The notes under the pieces: model-generated
The model's database searches: none
Told to the model about the DNA's origin: nothing
The model's input: the letters and a program-made list of their open reading frames with translations, nothing else
Made by a program: the position numbers and the translations under genes
In this document: positions 1 to 6,799 of the stretch, piece by piece
How the letters are laid out: each line of letters starts with the position of its first letter
Position numbering within the stretch: the first letter of the stretch is position 1
NCBI GenBank assembly: GCA_900315835.1
Contig: ONAR01000001.1
Span: forward strand, 1-64,000
Origin: an uncultured Prevotella sp.
GTDB lineage: Bacteria; Bacteroidota; Bacteroidia; Bacteroidales; Bacteroidaceae
DNA: 64,000 bases
Direction of reading: 5' to 3'

Positions 1-79
1 CCAACAAATATATTCAGTTAGAAATACCCTTCGACGAATGGTAAGTTACAATCAGTAAGCAAAGCCGAATGTTAAAGGA

Positions 80-100
80 TTTAAGTGGACACTAGTGGAC
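80..100. repeat. Direct repeat copy 1 at the kinase truncation point
   Basis: The sequence TTTAAGTGGACACTAGTG starts here and contains the premature stop of the sensor kinase. A near-identical copy, TTTTAGTGGACACAAGTG, lies at 4146 in the same orientation. The pair frames about 4 kb holding the kinase and the surface protein. It may be an insertion or deletion scar, or the end of a mobile element; no transposase is visible. Confidence 0.4.
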
Positions 101-2239
101 GACATTATACTTTTCTCCAAGTCGCTTGCCGATATATGCTGCCACGTCGGCATTGTCCTCGACGATGAGTATGGAGGCCTCGCCGTTAACCTCGCCGGTT
201 CCATTTAAAGGATTGGAGGAGACCTCCATCTGCTCCTCAAAGGATGTGGTGAAGTGCTTCATATTCACAGTATCTTCCAATGGAGCGGAGACTTTGTTCT
301 TAATTGGCAGTACAATATGGAATGCGGTCCCTTTTCCCTCGGTGCTCTCCACGGTTATTGTTCCATCGAGTTGTCTCACTATCTGGTTGACAAGTGCCAG
401 TCCGACACCTGTTCCCGTTCTTCCGTCGATGTTGTCAGCCTGGTAAAACTCCTCGAAGATGTGTGGCAAGCTCTGTTTGGGTATCCCGCGGCCTGTGTCG
501 CTGACGTCTATTCGCAGTCGTCCTCCGTCGCGCCACATACTGACATTCACCTTTCCCTGGACTGGCGTGAACTTCAGGGCATTCGACAGCAGATTGTCCA
601 TGAGCTTGTTTATATAGTCGGGTACGAAGGCGGTGTCAATCTCACTCTCACGCGAAATAAACTGAAGTTTAATGTCCCGCTTCCTGGCATATTCCTCGAA
701 TGTCTCCACAATCATGCTGACGTATGCCACGATGTTTCCATTTTTCCATTCCGGCTCGCCGATGACCGAGCGAATCTTCGAGATATCGAGTAACTGGTTG
801 ATGAGCCGCAGCATGCGTTTGCCATGCCGTTCTATGGTCTTGCCCATGTCCTGGGCATCATCGGATGTGACGCTGTCGGCCTGCAGGTCGTGGCTCAATC
901 CGAGGATTACCGTCAACGGCGTACGGAACTCGTGCGTGATATTTCTGAAGAATGTCTCGCGCATCCCGTTGAGTTTCTTTAGTGCGTCATAGCTTCGCGA
1001 GCGCAGACGGCGGTTATAGATCAGCAGCCCTATCACCACTGCAAGGAGTATGATTATAATGGAGAATACCACCTGTCCGGCATACCGTGCCGATTTTTCG
1101 CTTTCCAAACGGTCGTTGGCATCGTTGACACGCCGTGCCTGCTGCCCGCGTTCAATGTTGTAGCTGACGCTCTGCATGCGGTTCACCTTATCCATGTCGA
1201 TGAGGCTGTCCCGCAGTACCGCCGACTGCTCATGGGCAAGCAGCGCGCCGCGCCAGTCGCCACGGCTCTTGCGAAGCTTATAGTAGAGGTTGTATATTTC
1301 GGCCAGATGCTCAATGCTCCGTATTTTCGTGGCAATGGCCTTGGCCTCGGCGAGATAGCTCTCAGCCTTGTTGCCGTCTCCTTTGGTGATATACACTCCG
1401 GCGAGAGCGGTAAGCGAGTTGAGTGAGTGCCACTCGTCCTTCGAGTCTCTCATCAGGCGGTAGGCTTCGTCGTATTCAGCCAGAGCCTTGTCCAGCTCAT
1501 GCGCTTTTTCATAGAGGTTGCCGTAATAGGTGTGGCAGAGGGCAATGCCTAAGGTGTTGCCGTCGCGGGTGTTAAGTTCCATCGACTTGCGGTAGTACAC
1601 CCACGCAGAGTCTGCCAGCCCTTTGGTTTCAAATATCGAACCGAGGTTGGCGCAGTTGATGGCCTGTCCCGTCAGACTGCCGAGTGCCGTCTCGCCGGCA
1701 AGGGCCTGCCGCAGACAGCTGTCGGCAAGGTGGAAGTTCTGCACTGTCAGATAGACGTTGGCAAGTCCGTTGAGCGACATGACGCGGTTCTTACGTGCGG
1801 TGAACGACGTGTCGGAACATTCCTCTGCCATCATCAGTGCGGTTTTGTGGTATTGTTGTGCTGCGTCGAGGATTCCCATGCGACGGTAGTCGGTGCCGAT
1901 GTTGTTAAGAGCCTGCACCCATTCGAGCGTGTCGCCGGCCTGCTCGGCAAGTTCAAGTCCCTCGTCGTGTTTCTTCAGCGCCTCTTCGAAACGGCTCTCG
2001 TTGCGGAGCTGCTTACCCCACTCGCGCAGGGTAATTATCTGCCCCAGAGTGTTCTGTTGGCTGATCATAGCCCTGTTAAGGCTGTCGAGTCCCTCCACGC
2101 TGTGTACAGTCTTCACCACGCTGTCGGCTTCGTGACGTTCCTCCGGCGTGAACGACACCCTATGGTCAGAGCCGCAGGAAAGAAGAAAACAAATACAATA
2201 GACGAAAGCAAGTAGTCGGTTCGGGTGCTTGATATTCAT
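92..2239 (-). CDS. TPR-containing hybrid sensor histidine kinase, truncated in the receiver domain
   Basis: Membrane-bound sensor kinase of the hybrid type common in Bacteroidales. An N-terminal lipoprotein-like signal ends at LLSCGS. Tetratricopeptide repeats fill about residues 60-370, a membrane helix lies near 388-408, and a HisKA domain carries the phosphoacceptor His (about 436) in THEFRTPL. The ATPase domain follows, with NLLSNALKFTP, DTGRGIP and GTGVGLALV. Residues 688-715 begin a receiver domain (ILIVEDNADVAAYIG), then a TAG stop falls before the phosphoacceptor Asp, so no receiver or AraC-type output is made. I infer truncation from a longer gene. The stop lies inside a motif repeated near 4146. 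A minus-strand -7 box at 2299-2306 leaves a leader of about 60 bases. The gene diverges from the surface protein at 2575, a possible former target. Confidence 0.85.
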   Translation of the reverse strand: MNIKHPNRLLAFVYCICFLLSCGSDHRVSFTPEERHEADSVVKTVHSVEGLDSLNRAMISQQNTLGQIITLREWGKQLRNESRFEEALKKHDEGLELAEQAGDTLEWVQALNNIGTDYRRMGILDAAQQYHKTALMMAEECSDTSFTARKNRVMSLNGLANVYLTVQNFHLADSCLRQALAGETALGSLTGQAINCANLGSIFETKGLADSAWVYYRKSMELNTRDGNTLGIALCHTYYGNLYEKAHELDKALAEYDEAYRLMRDSKDEWHSLNSLTALAGVYITKGDGNKAESYLAEAKAIATKIRSIEHLAEIYNLYYKLRKSRGDWRGALLAHEQSAVLRDSLIDMDKVNRMQSVSYNIERGQQARRVNDANDRLESEKSARYAGQVVFSIIIILLAVVIGLLIYNRRLRSRSYDALKKLNGMRETFFRNITHEFRTPLTVILGLSHDLQADSVTSDDAQDMGKTIERHGKRMLRLINQLLDISKIRSVIGEPEWKNGNIVAYVSMIVETFEEYARKRDIKLQFISRESEIDTAFVPDYINKLMDNLLSNALKFTPVQGKVNVSMWRDGGRLRIDVSDTGRGIPKQSLPHIFEEFYQADNIDGRTGTGVGLALVNQIVRQLDGTITVESTEGKGTAFHIVLPIKNKVSAPLEDTVNMKHFTTSFEEQMEVSSNPLNGTGEVNGEASILIVEDNADVAAYIGKRLGEKYNVVH

Positions 2240-2298
2240 AGGTTTCTTATTTAATTAGGTGTGCTGATATATAACATCGGCTTCCCATTCTCATGGAA

Positions 2299-2306
2299 CA
2301 AAGTTA
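2299..2306 (-). promoter_or_regulatory. -7 promoter box for the sensor kinase
   Basis: The minus strand reads TAACTTTG, a full match to the Bacteroidales -7 consensus TAnnTTTG, about 60 bases before the kinase start codon. Confidence 0.5.
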
Positions 2307-2445
2307 AGATTTTATTTTAAATTCTACAAGATTAATGACGGATTTCTGCCGGATAACGTAAATAATATTCCGATGAGACGGACTGTTAATGTCTGTAAAT
2401 CTGTCAGTGCCGAACCCTTTGTTTATCGGCATTGCAGGTCTTCCC

Positions 2446-2517
2446 TTGCAAGATTTTGCAAGAATCCGAATGTGCATTTTGCAAGATTTCGCAAGAAAGT
2501 TGGAAGATTCCGCAATG
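2446..2517 (+). repeat. Three copies of a TTGCAAGATTTYGCAAGAA motif
   Basis: Copies lie at 2446-2464, 2479-2497 and, degenerate, 2500-2517, just upstream of the promoter of the surface protein. Repeated motifs in this position may be binding sites for a regulator, but that is inference. The rest of the 335-base gap between 2239 and 2575 holds only the two divergent promoters. Confidence 0.5.
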
Positions 2518-2537
2518 CCATTCAGGGCATTTTCATC

Positions 2538-2545
2538 TACCTTTG
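2538..2545 (+). promoter_or_regulatory. -7 promoter box for the surface protein
   Basis: TACCTTTG matches TAnnTTTG and sits 30 bases before the ATG at 2575. No clear TTTG -33 box is seen. Confidence 0.5.
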
Positions 2546-2574
2546 CGACAGATAACTTATTAACACAAGAGACT

Positions 2575-4047
2575 ATGAAAGTTTATTTTTTACATGATAC
2601 ATTCGTCCGCAGGCTAAGCCTGTTGGCTATGATGATGATTGTCGGGATCACAACGGCAACGTCAAAAACAGCAGCTCTGACCGACAGCGACTCGGCGGAG
2701 ACTGACGTTCCCTATCTGAGAGTGAACGATACTATCGTGACTGAGGACAACGCCAGCGACGTGCTTGGCGACGGTACAGTTTCGTTCGCTTATACCAACA
2801 ACACGCTCTATCTCAACAATGCCGACATCGATTACATCACTTCGACGCTTGCCGACCTGACTATCGAATTGAACGGGAAAAACCGCATTGGGGAAATTAG
2901 GGATTATGAGTTCGGCGCTATCATGTCAGGCAGCTTCGAGGAAGTCGAGCCTGTTGACACTGCCAACATGGACAACCCGGCAAACCTGACCATCATCGGA
3001 GCCAACGGATACGACACCGACACACTCTATATTGGAATCTGCTACTCTGTAACCTTCGCTAATAAAACTAACTTTACCATAAAGAACTGCTGCTTCATCA
3101 AAGGGCATACTGAAATGGGCATCATGGGTAAAGGTGGCGTGTTTACCGTTGACAACGCATACGCCGACATATTCGGCAACAATGTCCCCCCAATCAAGGG
3201 ATTCGACAAGATAGAGATGAAAGGCGTGGTGCTGCTGAGTCCAGCCGGCGGTTTTATCGAAAACGGCATGGTTTACAAAGCTGACAGTACCTTAGAGTGG
3301 TGGAATGTCATCATTGGCCCGCCCAACGTGATAGAGCCCGTTACAGTAGTATCCGACACGACAATCGCCGTCATCAATACCGGGAGCTTCGTTGATGACA
3401 GCTCACCAGAGGGACAGAAAAGCCTTGTGAATACCGTTATCGGCAACGTTTATTACAACATCGACAACAGCTATGGCACCTGGAGCGATCAGGGCTACTA
3501 TGACAGCTCCGACCAGTCGATAGTCGTCAACGCTACTACCGAGACAGCAACCGTAGCTACCGTGGCGTCAAGTGAGGACCCGCTCACTGCTGCCGCTGCC
3601 AAGGGCTACGTTGGCATTATCTATGAGATACCCGCAGGACAAGGACAAATCATCGTCGATGCACTGACATCCGCGGCTAACGACGTGGCCATCCAAGTCG
3701 GCACCGACGAACCCGTAACCTATGCGTCCACCGGCACCGCGGGTGAGACGACCGTTAACTATAACGTCGCCGGGAACACCTACGTCTATGTCTATGCCAC
3801 AGCGGCATCATCCAGTGGAGCAAAGGGCAACGGCGTGCGAAAGGCACCGTCACTTTCGACGGGTGTAAAAATTTACTCCATCAAGACACACACAAATATC
3901 GCGACTGGCATCAGGAGCATCTCAACGGCTGGCGACGTGACCGGCAACGCCACGGATTGGTACAGCATCAACGGTCAGCGCATCAGCGGTAAGCCGAACA
4001 GGAAAGGACTTTACATCAACGGCGGAAAGAAACTCATCGTCAAATAA
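2575..4047 (+). CDS. Secreted surface protein with a type IX-like C-terminal sorting tail
   Basis: A 490-residue exported protein of unknown function. The frame is open from 2389, but ATG 2575 follows a good -7 box and begins a signal peptide (MKVYFLHDTFVRRLSLLAMM, then a hydrophobic run ending near ITTATSKT), so I start there. The body is Thr/Asp/Asn-rich with short beta-like segments (GTVSFAYTNNTLYLNNADID; AGNTYVYVYATAAS) and no recognisable catalytic motif. The last 30 residues (WYSINGQRISGKPNRKGLYI and a basic end IVK) resemble the tail of many Prevotella surface proteins and the type A sorting signal of the type IX secretion system. It could be an adhesin-like or glycan-binding protein; nothing in the sequence decides this. 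Confidence 0.75.
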   Translation: MKVYFLHDTFVRRLSLLAMMMIVGITTATSKTAALTDSDSAETDVPYLRVNDTIVTEDNASDVLGDGTVSFAYTNNTLYLNNADIDYITSTLADLTIELNGKNRIGEIRDYEFGAIMSGSFEEVEPVDTANMDNPANLTIIGANGYDTDTLYIGICYSVTFANKTNFTIKNCCFIKGHTEMGIMGKGGVFTVDNAYADIFGNNVPPIKGFDKIEMKGVVLLSPAGGFIENGMVYKADSTLEWWNVIIGPPNVIEPVTVVSDTTIAVINTGSFVDDSSPEGQKSLVNTVIGNVYYNIDNSYGTWSDQGYYDSSDQSIVVNATTETATVATVASSEDPLTAAAAKGYVGIIYEIPAGQGQIIVDALTSAANDVAIQVGTDEPVTYASTGTAGETTVNYNVAGNTYVYVYATAASSSGAKGNGVRKAPSLSTGVKIYSIKTHTNIATGIRSISTAGDVTGNATDWYSINGQRISGKPNRKGLYINGGKKLIVK

Positions 4048-4050
4048 CAA

Positions 4051-4100
4051 CTCCTCCAATCCCCCTTTCCTCCATACAAAGGAGGGTGGGGGACGAGGAG
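4051..4100 (+). terminator. Strong hairpin after the surface protein gene
   Basis: A long stem pairs CTCCTCCAATCCCCCTTTCC with GGAGGGTGGGGGACGAGGAG around the loop ATACAAA. No U-run follows, so it may be an extragenic hairpin element rather than a classic intrinsic terminator. A similar C/G-rich hairpin lies at 55497-55523. Confidence 0.45.
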
Positions 4101-4145
4101 CCGACAGAATAACTGGTTTAAGAAATAGTACACTAACGTTAATCA

Positions 4146-4166
4146 TTTTAGTGGACACAAGTGAAA
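4146..4166. repeat. Direct repeat copy 2
   Basis: TTTTAGTGGACACAAGTG matches the repeat at 80-100 in the same orientation. It lies just before the 84-residue gene at 4182. Confidence 0.4.
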
Positions 4167-4181
4167 TAATAGCACTGGATA

Positions 4182-4436
4182 ATGGGCTATTCCTCTGACG
4201 AACAACGGCGCAACAACCTCCTTGTCGGCGACGAGCGCACTGAACTCCTGGAGACTATCCGCGAGATTGTCGATAAAGAGGTCGACCGCAAGCTTGCCTC
4301 GGCATCCCATGACCCCCATCCGGAGAAACCTCCGCCACGTCACGGACTGCTGAAAAGGCTGTTTGCCCTGCTCCGTTGCTGCAACAGAGGGAGCAGAGCC
4401 AAAAACTCATCAACCAATAAATTTGACAGACAATGA
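4182..4436 (+). CDS. Small hypothetical protein (84 aa) coupled to the sugar transferase
   Basis: I do not recognise this protein. It is hydrophilic and charged, with an acidic/basic helical stretch (ERTELLETIREIVDKEVDRK) followed by a proline-rich and basic tail containing HGLLKRLFALLRCC. No signal peptide is seen. Its stop overlaps the start of the sugar transferase by four bases (ATGA), which supports real translation and coupling. It might be an accessory protein of the membrane transferase, but the only support is the overlap. Confidence 0.5.
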   Translation: MGYSSDEQRRNNLLVGDERTELLETIREIVDKEVDRKLASASHDPHPEKPPPRHGLLKRLFALLRCCNRGSRAKNSSTNKFDRQ

Positions 4437-5059
4437 GACTAATGAAAAGAATCATGCTGCACGGCCCTTTGGACATGGCAGCAAAACGATGCTTCGACAT
4501 CGCTTTCAGCCTTGTCGTCTGCGTCGTGCTGTTGCTCTTTATCCCTGTCATTGCCCTGATAATAAAGTTGCAAAGCCGCGGCCCCGTGTTCTTCGTGCAA
4601 AAACGTACAGGACTCAACGGCCAAACGTTCCGTTGCCTGAAGTTCCGCACTATGAGGGTCAACGACGAATGCGACACCCGGCAGTGCAGTAAGGGTGACA
4701 CGAGAGTGTTTCTCTTCGGAAGTTTCCTCAGGAAAACAAACCTTGACGAGCTGCCGCAATTCTTCAATGTCCTGAAAGGCGACATGAGCATTGTCGGACC
4801 GCGCCCGCACATGCTCTACCACACGGAATTATACACACGGCTAATACCTCACTATATGGATCGTCATGCCGTTCGTCCGGGCATAACCGGTTTGGCGCAG
4901 GTGACCGGCTTCCGCGGGGAAACCCGGGAATTGTGGCAGATGGAGGGTCGCGTCCTCCGGGACTTGTGGTACATAAACCATTGGACTCCTGCACTCGACT
5001 TCAGGATAATTATAATGACCGTGAGAACCATCTTCATCCACGACGGTAAAGCTTATTGA
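4433..5059 (+). CDS. Monotopic phosphoglycosyl transferase (bacterial sugar transferase, PglC/WcaJ-type)
   Basis: Predicted to move a sugar-1-phosphate from a nucleotide sugar to undecaprenyl phosphate at the inner membrane, the first step of building a lipid-linked glycan. At 208 residues it is the short form holding only the catalytic domain. A hydrophobic re-entrant helix spans about residues 20-43 (FDIAFSLVVCVVLLLFIPVI). The family motifs are present: RGPVFFVQKRTG, KFRTM, LRKTNLDELPQ with the catalytic Asp-Glu pair, and DMSIVGPRP. It stands alone, without the other glycan genes that usually surround it, so its pathway is unknown. Its 3' end overlaps the opposing carbonic anhydrase gene by 26 bases. 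Confidence 0.88.
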   Translation: MRLMKRIMLHGPLDMAAKRCFDIAFSLVVCVVLLLFIPVIALIIKLQSRGPVFFVQKRTGLNGQTFRCLKFRTMRVNDECDTRQCSKGDTRVFLFGSFLRKTNLDELPQFFNVLKGDMSIVGPRPHMLYHTELYTRLIPHYMDRHAVRPGITGLAQVTGFRGETRELWQMEGRVLRDLWYINHWTPALDFRIIIMTVRTIFIHDGKAY

Positions 5060-5612
5060 CGGGTGAAGTGGACGCATCCGGCTTATTCCAGACTTCTTCC
5101 GTCGGGGCAGGGGAGAGGCTCTGCTTATACTGGCAGTAGTGCCGGGCATAACTGAGGGCCTTGTCGGGGTCAATCTTCTTCACGAAGCGGGCAGGTACGC
5201 CGGCCCATAGTTCGCCGGGTCCGATCACCGTTTTCTCGAGCACCACGGCACCGGCAGCCACGATGCTGCCTTCGCCCACTTCAGCGAGGTCGAGCACTAC
5301 GGCGTTCATCCCTATGAGCGCACCGTCGTGGATGGTGGCCGCATGCACCACGGCGCCGTGGCCCAGCGACACGTCGTTGCCAAGTATGGCTGGCCGGCCT
5401 GCAGTCTGATGGATGCAGGCGAGGTCCTGGATGTTGCACCGGTCGCCGATGATAATCCGGTCGACATCGGCGCGCAATACGGCGCCATACCACACGGAGC
5501 AGTCGTCGCCCATGCTGATGTCGCCCACTATGGTCGCGTTTTCAGCGAAGTGGCAGTGATCTCCCCAGTGCGGTCGTTTGCCGTTTACGGCCTTAATGAT
5601 GGTTTCCGTCAT
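5034..5612 (-). CDS. Gamma-carbonic anhydrase family protein (YrdA/CaiE-like)
   Basis: A left-handed beta-helix protein built of hexapeptide repeats (IVGDISMGDDCSVWYGAVLR; VGEGSIVAAGAVV). Family members are homotrimeric zinc or iron proteins; some hydrate CO2, others have no proven activity. Putative metal-ligand histidines lie in LACIHQTAG and in SLGHGAVVHAAT. Length (192 residues) is normal for YrdA-like proteins. A minus-strand -7 box (TAAATTTG) lies at 5675-5682. The gene is convergent with the sugar transferase and overlaps its last 26 bases. Confidence 0.85.
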   Translation of the reverse strand: MTETIIKAVNGKRPHWGDHCHFAENATIVGDISMGDDCSVWYGAVLRADVDRIIIGDRCNIQDLACIHQTAGRPAILGNDVSLGHGAVVHAATIHDGALIGMNAVVLDLAEVGEGSIVAAGAVVLEKTVIGPGELWAGVPARFVKKIDPDKALSYARHYCQYKQSLSPAPTEEVWNKPDASTSPVNKLYRRG

Positions 5613-5674
5613 GCGTCGTTTCTCCTTATATTATTATAGCGCCTGTTTGATGAGGCGGTTGCGGTTAACGCTGG

Positions 5675-5682
5675 CAAATTTA
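5675..5682 (-). promoter_or_regulatory. -7 promoter box for the carbonic anhydrase
   Basis: The minus strand reads TAAATTTG, matching TAnnTTTG, about 63 bases before the start codon. Confidence 0.45.
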
Positions 5683-5722
5683 CGAAAAAATGGCGAGGCA
5701 ATTCGCACTCCCATTGAAAAAC

Positions 5723-5796
5723 TTGGTGTACCAAATGTTTTCCGTGGCTCATAGGTGTAAACCATCAATACCCACGGAATACATGCGGTGAACCAA
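5723..5796. repeat. Imperfect long hairpin in the intergenic region
   Basis: TTGGT (5723) pairs with ACCAA (to 5796), and inside this TTCCGTGG (5740-5747) pairs with CCACGGAA (5772-5779). Function unknown. Confidence 0.35.
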
Positions 5797-5858
5797 AATC
5801 ATGAAGTAGTTTGGCCGATGCAACGCTCATCGAAGCCGCTGAAATTCCGAAAAATGCG

Positions 5859-6230
5859 GACAAAATCGTGTTATCGATTTTGCGCATTCCAGCGAACGAA
5901 AATCGGAAAAATAGAGGTCGCGTAGCGAAAAACCCGTCCTGAAACCACCATTTCAGCCCCTTCGCGTTGCGATAGCATAGCTATCGAGTCGCGATACCAT
6001 AGCGATCGTACTGCGATACCGTAGCTATCGCACTGCGATAAGATAGTTATCGCGATGCGAAACTATAGCTATCGCGACGCCAGCGGATAGCTTATCCTGT
6101 AGGAAACTTTATAATCGGTTGAACAACAATGGTTTAGCTAAACATCGCCCAGACGGGCGTATTTGGAGCCGAGTACGTCTTTGCTCGCAAATACGCGAAA
6201 CTGAGGGGCCTTAAAACGCCAAAAAAGTTG
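5859..6230 (+). repeat. Composite extragenic repeat element, copy 1
   Basis: It begins with a 24-base block (5859-5882, centre ATCGTGTTATCGAT) and continues with a tandem array of five 22-bp units at 5969-6078. Each unit is a semi-palindrome of the type GCGATAnCATAGCTATCGC plus three bases. Near 6158-6196 an inverted pair, CGTATTTGGAG and CTCGCAAATACG, follows. A second copy with the same parts in opposite orientation lies at about 35170-35578. The gene-free stretch 5613-6799 otherwise holds the hairpin at 5723, a candidate small RNA at 6491-6633 and a promoter at 6767. Confidence 0.6.
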
Positions 6231-6478
6231 ACAAACGGGGACTTCCCACCGTCTTCTTCAGCAGTTTTTCGCTGTTATCCGGACTGATTTTACCAACTTT
6301 CATTATTATTTTTCCAAATTTCGAAAACAATTTTCTAAATTTCGCTTTGAAGCATTAATTCGCTCTGATTGCTATCTCATCATTGCAAAATCGGTATCGA
6401 TGCGGAAACGAAAGTATAAAATATCAAAACGAAAGCGAAAAATTTTCCAAATTGCTTGCACGGTTCAAGGAAATGTAT

Positions 6479-6486
6479 TATCTTTG
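6479..6486 (+). promoter_or_regulatory. -7 promoter box of the candidate small RNA
   Basis: TATCTTTG matches TAnnTTTG, with TTGC-type sequence at 6452-6459 in the -33 region. No protein frame follows before the terminator near 6633. Confidence 0.5.
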
Positions 6487-6490
6487 CATT

Positions 6491-6633
6491 GTCTTCGTGA
6501 GAAGATTATTCATTAAGTTTCATTAGGTTAGTAGTTTGATAGATTTTTTAAGGTAAAGACAGATTGTTGCTGTGACTTTCTTGCAGCAACTTTCGAAGAA
6601 AAGGCAGGGCAAGTGATTGTCTTGTCTTTTTTT
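6491..6633 (+). ncRNA. Candidate structured small RNA of about 140 nt
   Basis: The region lies between a good promoter and an intrinsic terminator and has no open frame. TCTTCG (6492-6497) can pair with CGAAGA (6594-6599) as a closing stem. An internal hairpin GTTGCTG/CAGCAAC spans 6566-6590. A terminator stem (GGGCAAG with CTTGTCT, 6607-6627) is followed by a U-run to 6633. The overall shape could suit a 6S-like RNA, but I cannot assign a family. Confidence 0.4.
6607..6633 (+). terminator. Intrinsic terminator of the candidate small RNA
   Basis: A seven-pair stem with two G-U pairs, loop TGATTGT, is followed by seven T. Confidence 0.5.
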
Positions 6634-6766
6634 ATGTATTCAGTGTTCATGCCGGCGCAGTTTTTGGCTATATTCGCTATCTCTAAAACAACCTTAATTT
6701 TCCGCCGCGACGCGCATAAATAACATAATAATCAGCAAATTTGGCTCATAATTAAATCATTCTTTG

Positions 6767-6774
6767 TAAATTTG
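6767..6774 (+). promoter_or_regulatory. -7 promoter box of the envelope gene run
   Basis: TAAATTTG lies 26 bases before the DUF6242 start, with TTTG at 6740-6743 as a possible -33 box. Confidence 0.45.
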
Positions 6775-6799
6775 CAGCTAAAATAGTAATAGGCACACG

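Noticed and set aside
2389..2574. An earlier start of the surface protein
   Set aside because: The region contains the promoter and the triple motif; ATG 2575 starts the signal peptide.
5969..6078. A CRISPR array
   Set aside because: The 22-bp units are contiguous and nearly identical over their full length, with no unique spacers and no cas genes. The same holds for 35340-35449.
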